Shown: positions 23,650 through 32,565, counted from the first letter of the stretch. The stretch: DNA of 64,000 nt from Pseudoclavibacter sp. AY1F1 (GCF_002931075.1 NZ_PSTQ01000005.1:1-64000); one strand, 5' to 3'. Notes: generated by a model from the sequence alone, not told the origin. Numbers and translations: made by a program.

Positions 23650-24495
23650 GTGCCAACTACTCGACGAGACGCACCTTCGACCCGCCAGGGAGCGCAGCGC
23701 CCGGCGACCTCGCTGCAGCTCTACAGCATCAACTCGCACCTCGAGGCTGATCTCGACGGCACACTCGCGCGACTCAGCGAGATCGGCTTGCGCAACGTGG
23801 AGGCGTTCGCCTTCGTCGAGCGGGCCGACGAGCTCGCCGCGGCGTTCGCGAGGCACGGCATCTCCGCTCCTACGGGGCACGCCATGCTCGTCGCGAAGGA
23901 GGTCACCCGCGAGGGCGTGACGACGCAGGTGCCGAGCCACGCGTCCACCTTCGAGGCGGCCAAGAAGCTCGGGATCGAGTACGTCATCGACCCGGCAGTC
24001 TTCGACTGGTCCACGCGCGAGGCGGTCGAGGCGACGGCGGAGGCGCTCAACGACGCGGCGAGGGCAGCTTCCGAGCACGGCCTCCGCGTCGGCTACCACA
24101 ACCACGCATGGGAGCTCAGCAATACGATCGACGGCGTCCCGGCCCTCGAGTTCTTCGCCGGGCTCCTCGACGACGAGGTGGTGCTCGAGATCGACGTGTA
24201 CTGGGCGCATATCGGCGGCGTGGATGCTCCGGCCCTCCTGAGTCGCCTCGGCGACCGGGTCAAGGCCTTGCACATCAAGGATGGCCCGCAGGTCGAGAAC
24301 CCGTTCCTGACGGAGACACCCTTCGACCCGTCTGGACTCGGCCAGGTTCCGGCAGGGCAAGGCGTCATCCCGCTCGGCGCCGCGCTCGATGCCGCACCTT
24401 CCGCCGAGTTCGCCGTCATCGAGTTCGATCACTTCGACGGCGACATCTTCGCCGCGATCGCCGCCAGCTTCGACTACCTGGAGAACCGCGCATGA
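23650..24495 (+). CDS. Sugar phosphate isomerase/epimerase (xylose-isomerase-like TIM barrel)
   Basis: 281 residues. AP endonuclease-2/xylose-isomerase-like barrel: LQLYSINSHLEADLDGTLARLSEIGLRNVE at the start, HNHAWEL, metal-ligand Glu/Asp in LEIDVYWAHIGG, and HIKDG with the conserved Lys/Asp. GTG start with CAGGAG six bases upstream. It overlaps the Gfo/Idh/MocA gene by 4 nt. Such pairs degrade or interconvert inositols, ketoses and related sugars; the precise sugar cannot be told. Confidence 0.88.
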   Translation: MPTTRRDAPSTRQGAQRPATSLQLYSINSHLEADLDGTLARLSEIGLRNVEAFAFVERADELAAAFARHGISAPTGHAMLVAKEVTREGVTTQVPSHASTFEAAKKLGIEYVIDPAVFDWSTREAVEATAEALNDAARAASEHGLRVGYHNHAWELSNTIDGVPALEFFAGLLDDEVVLEIDVYWAHIGGVDAPALLSRLGDRVKALHIKDGPQVENPFLTETPFDPSGLGQVPAGQGVIPLGAALDAAPSAEFAVIEFDHFDGDIFAAIAASFDYLENRA

Positions 24496-25661
24496 GCAGC
24501 ACGCAGGCAGAAGCGGCAGCGCGCGAGAGCGCCAGGCGTGGCCCGGTCGGCATCGGCATCATCGGCACCGGCATGATCAGCAACGCGTACCTTGACAACC
24601 TGACACGCTTCCCTGACGTCAGGGTCGTCGCGCTCGGTGATCTGAACGAGGCGCTCGCCGCCGAGAAGGCGGGCGCCTACGGGGTGCCGTTCTCTGGCTC
24701 GCCCGCCTCGGTGCTCGCGAACGATGAGGTCGAGATCGTCATCAACCTCACCATTCCGGTCGCCCACGTGCCGGTGGCGCTCGACGCCATCGCGGCGGGG
24801 AAGCACGTGTGGATTGAGAAGCCCATCGGCATCAACCGCGAGGAGGCGCAGGCACTCCTCGCAGCCGCGGATGCGGCTGGGTTGCGTGTGGGCGTCGCTC
24901 CGGACACGGTACTGAACCCGGGCATCCAGACTGCCCTCCGGCACCTCGCGGCTGGCGTCGTCGGCACCCCGATCACGGCCCGCACGATGATGCGCTATTC
25001 CGGTCCCGACCTCTTCCACCCGAACCCGGCGTTCCTCTTCGCGCGAGGCGGGGGCCCGCTGCTCGACATGGGCCCGTACTACGTGACGACCCTTGTGAGC
25101 GCTTTCGGCCCGGTCTCCAAGGTGTACGCCACTGGCTCGACGGCGAAGCCGAACCGCACCGTGAAGCTCGGCCCGAACGCCGGACAGGCGTTCCCAGTCG
25201 ACGTGCTGACCCACGTGGATGCGCTGGTCACGTTCGAAAGCGGAGCGAACGCGCAGGTTACCTTCAGCAACGACTCCCCACTCGCCGAGATGGGCACCGT
25301 AGAGATCATCGGCGCGGACGGCATGCTGCTGACGCCCGACCCGAACCACGCCGACGGTGCCACGCGGGTCGCGAGGCATCCGCAGGAATACTCGGAGAAG
25401 CTCGAGCCGAACTGGGAGGACTACCCGGAAGAGGGAACGGTCACGGGCCGGGGGTACGGCGCGCTCGACATGGCGCGCGGCATCCGCGAGGGCCTTCCGC
25501 ACGTCGCCACGGGCGAGCTCGCCCTGCACGTGCTCGACATCATGCTCGCCATCGAGGAGTCGGCGGCCGCTGGCGAGGTCGTCGCCATTCAGAGCACGGT
25601 CGACCCGGTCCCGCTGGTCGACCACAAGCGCGACCCGTTCGCGGCGACGCTCGGCGCCTAG
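24492..25661 (+). CDS. Gfo/Idh/MocA family oxidoreductase
   Basis: 389 residues. N-terminal Rossmann fold with GIGIIGTGMISNAYLDNL (GxGxxG variant) and the family signature EKPIGINREEA around 115; the C-terminal alpha/beta domain contains GGGPLLDMGPYYVTTL, whose Asp/Tyr positions match the usual His/Asp catalytic region. NAD(P)-dependent oxidation or reduction of a sugar, with the epimerase upstream as its pathway partner. ATGA overlap gives translational coupling. No transporter adjoins the pair, so uptake must be encoded elsewhere. Confidence 0.9.
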   Translation: MSSTQAEAAARESARRGPVGIGIIGTGMISNAYLDNLTRFPDVRVVALGDLNEALAAEKAGAYGVPFSGSPASVLANDEVEIVINLTIPVAHVPVALDAIAAGKHVWIEKPIGINREEAQALLAAADAAGLRVGVAPDTVLNPGIQTALRHLAAGVVGTPITARTMMRYSGPDLFHPNPAFLFARGGGPLLDMGPYYVTTLVSAFGPVSKVYATGSTAKPNRTVKLGPNAGQAFPVDVLTHVDALVTFESGANAQVTFSNDSPLAEMGTVEIIGADGMLLTPDPNHADGATRVARHPQEYSEKLEPNWEDYPEEGTVTGRGYGALDMARGIREGLPHVATGELALHVLDIMLAIEESAAAGEVVAIQSTVDPVPLVDHKRDPFAATLGA

Positions 25662-25774
25662 CGCCGGGGTCCCGACCGCCTATCGCTCAGCGCCGGGTTC
25701 CCAACGCCGCTCGCGCAGCGCACAGCCGCACGGCCGCCCGCCGCATGGCCGCCCGCCGCACAGCCGCCCAGCGA
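25662..25774. repeat. Short GC-rich repeats (CCGCACGGCCGCC-type)
   Basis: Repeats of CAGCGC and GCCGCCCGCCGCA between the convergent oxidoreductase and MDMPI genes. No gene seen. Confidence 0.5.
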
Positions 25775-26538
25775 TCACGGGACCAGCGGATGCGCGAGCA
25801 CACGCTCGAGTGCCGCACGGGACCCCGTGAGTCGCGCATCCACCGTGGTGAGGTCGCGTCGCTTCCAGAGGAGAAGCAGCGCGTCCTCCGCGGTGAGTTC
25901 GAGGGTCGCGTCGGCGGGCCTGGAGGCGTCGGCCCTCGGCTCGCCGACCGGGCCGAGCCGCACGATCAGTCCTGGCTTGCCGCCCTCCGCGCCGCTGGCA
26001 TCGCTCAGCCGCAGGTCGACCACCGCGCTGAGCGAAGGCGTCCGGCCGAGCGCGACCTGCCTCGGGTACATGTCCTGCGCGACTTCGGCGACGCCGGCCG
26101 CAGCGATCCGCGACGGGAGGGTCGCGCCGAGCCCGAGGGCTTCGGTCGCATCCCAGAGGTGCAGAGTCGTCTCGAGCGCCTGCCGCTTCGCTTCGCCCAC
26201 GTGGATGCGCGTGCCGGCGGGTAGAGGGCCCAGCACGCAGCGTCTGCCGGCAGCTCGCGCAGCGTCCCCACGAGCTCCGCCGCGCCCTCTCGGAACCAGG
26301 CGACGAACGCATCCCGGTCGCCAAGCGGCGCATCCGGTGCCTGCCTGTCGACCTGCTCCCCGCCGCCGAGCAACTGGGCGCGCGCCCAGCGGTGCACCCC
26401 GCCGAGGTGCGCGGCGAGGTCCGCGAGCGACCAGCCGGGGCACGAGGGCACAGGCATCGCGAGGTCTGCCGTCTCGAGCAGCAGGCCGAAGCTGGCTGCC
26501 GCTTTCTCAGTCGCGTCGATGAAGTCTGCGTGGCGCAT
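25775..26538 (-). pseudogene. Mycothiol-dependent maleylpyruvate isomerase-fold protein, frameshifted
   Basis: The N-terminal half (26538 to about 26225) reads MRHADFIDATEKAAASF...VPSCPGWSLADLAAHLGGVHRWA...CWALYPPA, the MDMPI_N/DinB-like domain. The rest continues in another frame from about 26220 to 25775 (GTRIHVGEAKRQALETTLHLWDATEA... to the C-terminal MDMPI-type domain). One missing base in CCCGCCGGC at 26211-26224 explains it. Either a recent inactivation or a sequencing error. The start has TAGGAT six bases upstream. Known members use mycothiol, and mshA/mshB are present at 46.5-48.5 kb. Confidence 0.8.
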
Positions 26539-26544
26539 GGTCAG

Positions 26545-26550
26545 ATCCTA
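26545..26550 (-). promoter_or_regulatory. -10 element (TAGGAT) of the MDMPI gene
   Basis: TAGGAT on the minus strand, then six bases, then the ATG at 26538. Leaderless arrangement; its intactness hints that the gene was recently functional. Confidence 0.5.
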
Positions 26551-26586
26551 AAGATGAGGGCCAGATGGGGCGCCGAAGTCGGCCTG

Positions 26587-26865
26587 TCACCGACGGCGGA
26601 TGCGCCCGTACAGCTTCACGAGGTTCGGCACGACGAGGTACACGGCGAGCGGCACGACAACGAGTGTCACGACGCAGGCCCGCGCGATGGGGTGCCAGGT
26701 GCCCACGAGCGGTTCGGCGATCATCGAGGTGATCGCGACGAGGGGGAAGATCGCGAGCCACGTCAGCACGGCCCGAATGTGGATCGACGGCGGAGCGGCC
26801 GGAGGCCCCGCGGGCTGCCCACCCTGGCTGATCGTGTCGCCCGTGGGAGTGCCGCTGCCGGTCAT
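26587..26865 (-). CDS. Small two-helix membrane protein (92 aa)
   Basis: Disordered Gly/Pro/Thr N-terminus (about 30 residues), then two hydrophobic helices (IRAVLTWLAIFPLVAITSMI and ARACVVTLVVVPLAVYLVVP) and a short basic C-terminus. The helical pair resembles the C-terminal membrane module found on some antibiotic-biosynthesis-monooxygenase-type proteins, here without the soluble domain; that likeness is from memory. The ATG at 26865 is chosen over longer frames because homologues of this module are short. No operon partner is evident. Confidence 0.65.
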   Translation of the reverse strand: MTGSGTPTGDTISQGGQPAGPPAAPPSIHIRAVLTWLAIFPLVAITSMIAEPLVGTWHPIARACVVTLVVVPLAVYLVVPNLVKLYGRIRRR

Positions 26866-27048
26866 GCTGGTGTCTCGTGACTCATGAAAGCTGATGGTAG
26901 TTCCCGGATGCGGCGATGTCTGGCCGCGCTGGCGTCCAGACGTTAGGAGGGGGCTCACGAGCGTTAGGCAGGACCCCGTCGCGAACCGCGAGCCGAGTTG
27001 CGATGGTTGAAAGCCAGGGCCGACCGGCCCGCAACAAGGAGGTTGCCG

Positions 27049-27582
27049 ATGTCAGAACTCGCCCCGCTCGAGAGCCTGCTTCCCGCCGCCCCGCTGCCGT
27101 ACCTGCTCTGTGACGGTGAGGGCGACAAGCTGGTGCTCTTCGACCAGCTCTTCACCCTGCTGACGACGTCGCCGCAGACTGCGGGCCAGTTCGACGCGTT
27201 CATCACGGAGGGTCGCCCCGGGCGTCCCGTCCCGCCGCACTTCCACGCGGAGACGCACGAGACGTTCTTCGTGCTCGAGGGCGCGATTCGCCTGTGGATC
27301 GACGACCGGCAGGGCAACCGCGAGACGCGCATCCTCGAGGCCGGTGGCTTCGGGTTCGTGCCCAAGGACACGATCCACTCGTACCGCATCGAGCGGACGG
27401 GCAAGATCTTCGGCGTCACCAGCGCGGGCTTCACCGACTTCTTCCGGGCCGTCGCCAGGCCGACCGCGAAGCCTGGGATCCCCGAGGAGTCGGAGTTCCA
27501 CATTCCCGCCCCCGAGGTATTCGGCGCCGAGGGAGCGAAGCACGACGTGCACTTCGTGCAGGGATACGAGCTGTTCGATTGA
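27049..27582 (+). CDS. Cupin-domain protein (quercetin 2,3-dioxygenase-like)
   Basis: 177 residues, one cupin barrel. The metal motif is PPHFHAETHETFFVLEG (His64, His66, Glu and His ligands), and the second motif is GFVPKDTIHSYRIE with the last His. AAGGAGG sits 6 nt before the ATG. Relatives are called quercetin dioxygenases or pirin-like; the substrate is unknown here. It overlaps the esterase gene (stop/start TTGA), so they are co-translated. The LysR gene that follows likely controls the pair. Confidence 0.85.
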   Translation: MSELAPLESLLPAAPLPYLLCDGEGDKLVLFDQLFTLLTTSPQTAGQFDAFITEGRPGRPVPPHFHAETHETFFVLEGAIRLWIDDRQGNRETRILEAGGFGFVPKDTIHSYRIERTGKIFGVTSAGFTDFFRAVARPTAKPGIPEESEFHIPAPEVFGAEGAKHDVHFVQGYELFD

Positions 27583-28496
27583 GCCCCGCACCGCGCGCCG
27601 ATTCCCCGGCGGGCCCGCCGCGCCGCGTCGAACGGGACCTCGTCTTCTCGGAACCGCCCGGGTTCCGACCCCTCACGCTCGACCTGCACCTGCCGGTGGG
27701 TGAGCATCCGCCCGTCGTCCTGTTCATCCACGGCGGCGGATGGTTCCGCGGCAGCAGGCGCATGTTCTGCCCTGGTCGCTCGGATGCGGAGACCTTCGGG
27801 CGCCTCGCCCGAGAAGGCTGGGCTGTTGCCGCGATCGACTACCGCCTGAGCGGCGAGGCCACGTTCCCGGCGCCGCTCGCCGACGTCGAGGCTGCCATCA
27901 CCTGGGTGGTTGGCGATGGCGCGGAGACGTTCGGGCTGGACGCCTCACGCCTCGCCCTGTGGGGTGAATCTGCCGGAGGTCACCTTGCAGCGCTCGCGGC
28001 CGCAGCTCCCGGAACTCCGGCTCGGGCGGTTGTCGACTGGTACGGCCCAAGCGACCTTGCCGCGATCCCGAAGCATGCACCGCAGCCCGGCACGCCGGCG
28101 ACGCCGAGTCGGGAGGAGATGCTGATCGGCGGGTTCCTCGCCGAGCATCCCGAGCTGACGAGGGCCGCGAGCCCCGTGCACGCCGTGCACGCTGGGGTTC
28201 CTCCGGTCCTGCTGGCGCATGGCACCGCCGACAGCATGGTGCCGCCCCAGCAGAGCGTGCTGCTGCGGGATGCGCTCGAAACGGCCGGCGCGCACGTCGA
28301 GCTGCAGCTCGTGCCCGGCGCCGACCACATGTGGCGCGGGCTCGACGACTTCGAGACCGTCCTGGCGCCTGCTCTGCGGTTCCTCGACGAGCACGTACGG
28401 TCCGCCGGAGACGCCCTGACGCCCCCTGCGCCCGCCGTCACGGATGCCCCAGACACGACAAGGTCGGCGTCGGTCTCGACACGACCTAGTCTCTGA
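27579..28496 (+). CDS. Alpha/beta hydrolase (esterase/lipase, HSL-like)
   Basis: 305 residues with a TTG start overlapping the cupin stop (TTGA). Oxyanion motif HGGGW at 51-55, nucleophile Ser131 in WGESAGG, later Asp in HGTADSMVPP and His in GADHMWRG complete the hydrolase triad. Cytoplasmic carboxylesterase on an unknown ester. The first 25 residues are variable; the TTG start is chosen because no other start codon lies before the conserved domain. It ends 2 nt before the LysR ATG. Confidence 0.85.
   Translation: MSPAPRADSPAGPPRRVERDLVFSEPPGFRPLTLDLHLPVGEHPPVVLFIHGGGWFRGSRRMFCPGRSDAETFGRLAREGWAVAAIDYRLSGEATFPAPLADVEAAITWVVGDGAETFGLDASRLALWGESAGGHLAALAAAAPGTPARAVVDWYGPSDLAAIPKHAPQPGTPATPSREEMLIGGFLAEHPELTRAASPVHAVHAGVPPVLLAHGTADSMVPPQQSVLLRDALETAGAHVELQLVPGADHMWRGLDDFETVLAPALRFLDEHVRSAGDALTPPAPAVTDAPDTTRSASVSTRPSL
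28487..28492 (+). promoter_or_regulatory. -10 element (TAGTCT) of the LysR gene
   Basis: TAGTCT lies within the end of the esterase gene and is followed by six bases and the ATG at 28499. The regulator may have its own leaderless transcript besides read-through. Confidence 0.45.
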
Positions 28497-28498
28497 AC

Positions 28499-29392
28499 AT
28501 GGATATCCCGGTTCACGCCGTGCAGTACTTCTGCGTGCTCGCGGAGGAGCTGCACTTCGGACGCGCAGCAGAGCGCATCAGCATCGCGACGCCGTCGCTG
28601 AGCCAGCAGATCGGCCGCCTCGAACGGCAGCTGGGCGTGAAGCTCTTCGACCGCGAATCGCGCCCGCTGACCTTGACGCCGTTCGGCGCCGAGCTCCTGC
28701 CGCTCGCGCGGAGACTCCGTGACGACCATCGGGAGATTCTCGAGTGGGCCAAGCTGCTCGCGAGCGAGCGTGCGGTGCCGCAGCTGCGCCTCGGGGTTGT
28801 GGCCTCCGCTACTGGTTCGCTGGCGGCATCGGCGATCGGCTCGATGCTGCAGCGAGTGCCGGAAGCGCGCCTCGAGATGCGCCGCACCGGCTTCTTCGAC
28901 GTCGTCGACGACCTGGTCGGCGACCGGGTCGACGTCGTCCTGGCCCCGTCGCCAGTGTCCGCCTCCGACGAGGTCGCCTGCGAGCCGCTCTGGTCGGAGG
29001 GGCGGATGCTCGTGGTCTCCGCCCACCACCGCCTGGCCGGCCGATCATCGGTCTCGATCCTGGACACCAACGACGAAGTGTTCGTGGCGGCCTCTGCTGG
29101 ACCGCAGGAGATTCTCGACTGGTGGGTCGTGAACCCGCGACCGGACGGGCGGCGGATCGTGCCTGGCGCATCCGCTGACAGCATGGAGGGCCTGCTCGAG
29201 CTCGTGGCCGCCGGGGTCGGCGTGAACATCGCAGGGAGCGCGGCCGCCCACCAGTACCAGCGCGACGATGTCGTCTTCGTGCCGATCGACGACATCGAGC
29301 CGGTCACGGTCATGATGTGCACTTTGCGGTCGAGCGAGAACCCGCTCGTGCCGGTGTTCCGCGACCTCATGCGGGGCCAGATCCCGAGCTGA
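28499..29392 (+). CDS. LysR family transcriptional regulator
   Basis: 297 residues. HTH at about 3-62 (VQYFCVLAEELHFGRAAERISIATPSLSQQIGRLERQLGVKLFDR) and a type 2 periplasmic-binding-like effector domain from about 90. The frame follows directly after the esterase gene in the same direction, which suggests it regulates the cupin/esterase pair; LysR genes more often diverge from their targets, so this is weak. Convergent with the polyphosphate kinase gene. Confidence 0.92.
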   Translation: MDIPVHAVQYFCVLAEELHFGRAAERISIATPSLSQQIGRLERQLGVKLFDRESRPLTLTPFGAELLPLARRLRDDHREILEWAKLLASERAVPQLRLGVVASATGSLAASAIGSMLQRVPEARLEMRRTGFFDVVDDLVGDRVDVVLAPSPVSASDEVACEPLWSEGRMLVVSAHHRLAGRSSVSILDTNDEVFVAASAGPQEILDWWVVNPRPDGRRIVPGASADSMEGLLELVAAGVGVNIAGSAAAHQYQRDDVVFVPIDDIEPVTVMMCTLRSSENPLVPVFRDLMRGQIPS

Positions 29393-29447
29393 CCGGGCCC
29401 CCACTTTCACTCCAGGACGCCGCAGGCCTCCCCGCCGCGCCCGGCGC

Positions 29448-30353
29448 CTACTCGTCAGCCGTCTCCTGCTTGCCGCGCATGACGAGCAGCGGGTCGGGCT
29501 TTGTGACGACGTCGTGGTCCTTGCCCTCGTAGTCGAACTGGCCGAGCCAGAAGCGCATCGCGTTGAGGCGCGCACGCTTTTTGTCGTTGGAGCGGATGAT
29601 TGTCCACGGTGCGTGCTTCTTGTCGGTCAGGCGGAACGTCTCTTCCTTCGCCGCCGTGTAGTCGTCCCAGCGGTCGAGGGAGGCGAGGTCCATGGGGGAG
29701 AGCTTCCAGCGGCGCACCGGGTCGAGCTGGCGTATCGCGAAGCGCGTGCGCTGCTCGGTGCGGGAGACGGAGAACCAGAACTTCGTGACGTGGATGCCGG
29801 AGTCGACGAGCATCTTCTCGAACGCGGGCGCCTGCTGCATGAACTGCGCGTGCTCGGCGTCGGTCGCGAAGCCCATGACCCGTTCGACGCCGGAACGGTT
29901 GTACCAGGACCGGTCGAACATGACGAGCTCCCCGTCGGTGGGGAGGTGCTGGATGTACCGCTGGAAGAACCACTGCCCGCGCTCGCGGTCGCTTGGCTTC
30001 GCGAGGGCCACGACGCGCGCCTTGCGCGGGTTGAGGTGCTCCGTGAAGCGCTTGATGGTGCCGCCCTTGCCGGCCGCGTCGCGCCCCTCGAAGAGGATCA
30101 CGGCACGCTGGTTCGTGTCTTCCATCCAGTACTGGCATTTGAGCAGCTCCACCTGGAGCCGGTACTTCTCGCCCTCGTACTCGTCACGGCTGAGACGCTC
30201 CTCGTAGGGGTAGCCCTCCTGCCAGGTGTAGACGGGGTTGCCCTGCGGGTCGATGAGGTCCGGGTCGTTGGTGTGGCCGTCGCGCACCGAGTAGCCGAGC
30301 GTGCGCAGGTGCTCGATGTACTCGCGCAGGTCCTGGGGTTGGTCGATAGCCAT
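29448..30353 (-). CDS. ppk2: Polyphosphate kinase 2 (PPK2)
   Basis: 301 residues, single-domain PPK2. Walker A FEGRDAAGKGGTIKR (about 89-103), lid region RGQWFFQRYIQHLP, and Walker B-like FDRSWYNRSGVERVMGF with the Asp/Arg catalytic pair. Transfers phosphate between polyphosphate and nucleoside diphosphates, favouring ADP or GDP; class cannot be decided by eye. GGAGGAACGC precedes the ATG. It has its own promoter region (30354-30498, no gene) and acts in the cytoplasm in energy and stress metabolism. Confidence 0.95.
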   Translation of the reverse strand: MAIDQPQDLREYIEHLRTLGYSVRDGHTNDPDLIDPQGNPVYTWQEGYPYEERLSRDEYEGEKYRLQVELLKCQYWMEDTNQRAVILFEGRDAAGKGGTIKRFTEHLNPRKARVVALAKPSDRERGQWFFQRYIQHLPTDGELVMFDRSWYNRSGVERVMGFATDAEHAQFMQQAPAFEKMLVDSGIHVTKFWFSVSRTEQRTRFAIRQLDPVRRWKLSPMDLASLDRWDDYTAAKEETFRLTDKKHAPWTIIRSNDKKRARLNAMRFWLGQFDYEGKDHDVVTKPDPLLVMRGKQETADE

Positions 30354-30498
30354 GCGTTCCTCCGGGGGTCAGGTGCGCGGCTCGTCAGCGGATGCGCGAA
30401 GCCGTTGTGCTCGCATGCTCGCGCATCCAGGCGAACGGTTCGTGTACGGCCGGCCCGGACCCGGCTGGCCCAGATCTGCTGGGCGGCGAAGGTCGGCC

Positions 30499-31821
30499 CT
30501 AGTCGAGGGTGCCGCCGCCGACCTTCACATCCGTCTCATTCGAGAGCGCGGCTTCCACAACGGCGGTGAGCGCGGTTGTGAGCCGCTCCAGCGCCAACGA
30601 CGGCGAGTCGGTGCCAGGCGCTTCCTCGTGGGAGTGCGGGATGTGGACGAAGCCGCCGCGGGTACCTGGGCGCTGGCGGAGCTCGTGCATGAGCAGGTAG
30701 AACACATGGTTGCAGGTGTAGGTGCCCGCGGTCTGCGAGACGACCGCCTGGATACCCTTCGCACGGATGGCCGCAACCGCGCCCTTGATGGGGAGGGTGC
30801 TGAAGTAGCCTGCTGGACCGCCGTCGACGACGGGCTCGTCGATGGGCTGGTAACCGCTGTTGTCGGGGATGCGGGCGTCGTCGACGTTGATCGCGATCCG
30901 CTCCACCCTGATCGACTCGGTTCCCGCGGCGAGGCCAACGGAGATCACGATGTCGGGATTCACCTCGGCGAGTGCTGCCCGGAGTGCACCGTCGACGCTC
31001 GCGAAGTCGACGGGCAGCTGTCGGACCTCGAGGCGCGCGTCGCCAGCCCAGCTGTCGCGCACCAACTGCACCGCCGTCCACGACGGGTTGCTCGCGTGAC
31101 CGCCGAAGGGTTCGAAGCCGGTGAGGAGAACCGTGGGCACGCGAGGCTCCGGGTGAGACACGCGAGGCTCCGGGTGAGAGGAGGAAGAGGTGCAGCTCGA
31201 TTCGACGACCCGCGTCCCGGAGCCGTCGGCAAGGAGCGCCTGATCATCGGCGAGGGGAACCAGCGGATACTGGCCACCGAAGCTGTCCAGCGTCGCGCTG
31301 ATCAGCTTGGGAGGGTACGGCGGCAGCTTCCCGTCAGCGTGCGGGATCACCGTCTGCTCTACCAGCGCGAGACCAGCGAAGCTGGTGAGCGCAGGGCCAT
31401 CTGCGATGTCATCCAGGAGGGACGCCGGGGTGATGTCCGGTCCCGCGACGATCGATCCGGCGCTGGAGCCGATGTACGGCAGCCCGGCCCGAACATGCCT
31501 GATCAGTGGCGCGTCGCAGCCGGATATCCGAAGCGCCTCGAGCAGCGCGAACGTACTGCCGCTGGCGACGTACACCGCGTCCAGGTCTGCCAGCATTCGA
31601 TCGAAGTCGTCGGCGGCCATGTCGCGCACCGTGATCGCGATGCGCTCGTGACCGAGCGCGTCCACTGCGTCGCGTTCGGCCCGCACGAACGGCGCTTCTG
31701 CGAACGCGACCTGGGCGTCGTCGATGTAGCCGATGCGGAGGCGGGAAGCGGCGGAACCCGTTGATTCGGCCAGGAAGGGCGCCAGCGCGCCTGTGCATCG
31801 AGAGAGCAGGAGAATCTTCAC
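30499..31821 (-). CDS. Fusion: S51 peptidase (dipeptidase E-like) plus pyroglutamyl peptidase I
   Basis: 440 residues in one frame with no stop between the two enzymes. Residues 1-205: KILLLSRCTG, catalytic Ser120 in IGSSAGS, peptidase S51 (dipeptidase E/cyanophycinase-like). Residues 206-228: a linker with the repeat SHPEPRV twice (21-bp tandem at 31138-31179). Residues 229-440: pyroglutamyl peptidase (C15) with VLLTGFEPFGGHASNP, Glu in VERIAINV, Cys370 in AGTYTCNHVFY and His in GFVHIPHS. It should cleave Asp-Xaa dipeptides and N-terminal pyroglutamate. GTG 31821 is chosen by a TACGGT -10 seven bases upstream; ATG 31851 is the alternative. Confidence 0.88.
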   Translation of the reverse strand: MKILLLSRCTGALAPFLAESTGSAASRLRIGYIDDAQVAFAEAPFVRAERDAVDALGHERIAITVRDMAADDFDRMLADLDAVYVASGSTFALLEALRISGCDAPLIRHVRAGLPYIGSSAGSIVAGPDITPASLLDDIADGPALTSFAGLALVEQTVIPHADGKLPPYPPKLISATLDSFGGQYPLVPLADDQALLADGSGTRVVESSCTSSSSHPEPRVSHPEPRVPTVLLTGFEPFGGHASNPSWTAVQLVRDSWAGDARLEVRQLPVDFASVDGALRAALAEVNPDIVISVGLAAGTESIRVERIAINVDDARIPDNSGYQPIDEPVVDGGPAGYFSTLPIKGAVAAIRAKGIQAVVSQTAGTYTCNHVFYLLMHELRQRPGTRGGFVHIPHSHEEAPGTDSPSLALERLTTALTAVVEAALSNETDVKVGGGTLD

Positions 31822-31828
31822 GCCGGGC

Positions 31829-31834
31829 ACCGTA
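31829..31834 (-). promoter_or_regulatory. -10 element (TACGGT) of the peptidase fusion gene
   Basis: TACGGT on the minus strand, seven bases, then GTG at 31821. The same TACGGT-N7 layout occurs before mshA at 46466. Confidence 0.45.
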
Positions 31835-32004
31835 GCAGCCGCTGCCGACATCCGGGCATGAGCATCCGAGCGGTCGTGCCAGCCACGGATCAGCCAGGTT
31901 CTGGTGCGATCGCGGACATCCACGGCCCGGCGAGTTCGTGGCCGAGCTCGACGGCTCCATCGGTAGAGTCGCGGTTTCGACGTTGGTCCGGCGACAGGAG
32001 AACC

Positions 32005-32565
32005 GTGCCCAGACTCATCGGCTACGCCCGAGTCTCGACGAGACTCGAGAGCTCGGACCGACAGGAAGCCGAGCTTCGAGCCGCCGGTGTGGCCGCAGAA
32101 GATCTCTACCTGGACCGGCCCGAGAGCGGCGGGAACGCATTCCTCCCCGCGCTCGAGGCGGCCCTGCAAGCACTCGAGGCCGGCGACACGTTCGTCGTGC
32201 CGGCCCTCGACAGGCAGGCGCGCTCGACGGGCGAGCTGCTGACGCTGGCCGCTGAGCTTCGCGCTGAAGGCATCGCACTTCGCGTTCTGGACCTCGACGG
32301 ACGTGACGTGGACACGTCGTCGCCGACGGGGGCGATGCTGTTCAACGTGATGGCCGCGCTCGCCAAGACGAAGGCGGAGCTCAAGCGCGAACGAGTCCTC
32401 GACGCATTGAGCAAGCGACGAGCGTCGGAGTTCGACCTCGACGAGCGCCCCCGCAGGACCCCTGACAGCATGACCGGGGCTGGCGGGCACGAGCTGCCCG
32501 AGGTGGCCGGAGGCACGCATCCACCTGCCCTGCACGGGCTGACGATGCCGATCAGGCGACTCTGA
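32005..32565 (+). CDS. Serine recombinase (resolvase/invertase) without recognisable DNA-binding HTH
   Basis: 186 residues. Catalytic domain with LIGYARVSTRLESSDRQ (nucleophile Ser in ARVST), ALDRQARS with catalytic Arg, and the long helix NVMAALAKTKAELKRERVLDAL. Residues 145-186 do not show the usual Hin-like HTH (GRPR...), but a Pro/Gly-rich tail, so binding ability is doubtful. GTG start with CAGGAG 6 nt upstream. No transposase, inverted repeats or invertible segment seen beside it. It could be a domesticated or degraded resolvase. Confidence 0.82.
   Translation: MPRLIGYARVSTRLESSDRQEAELRAAGVAAEDLYLDRPESGGNAFLPALEAALQALEAGDTFVVPALDRQARSTGELLTLAAELRAEGIALRVLDLDGRDVDTSSPTGAMLFNVMAALAKTKAELKRERVLDALSKRRASEFDLDERPRRTPDSMTGAGGHELPEVAGGTHPPALHGLTMPIRRL

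Noticed and set aside
31858-32004. N-terminal extension of the resolvase in the same frame
   Set aside because: The GTG at 32005 has a good ribosome-binding site and matches the family start; the extension overlaps the divergent promoter region.
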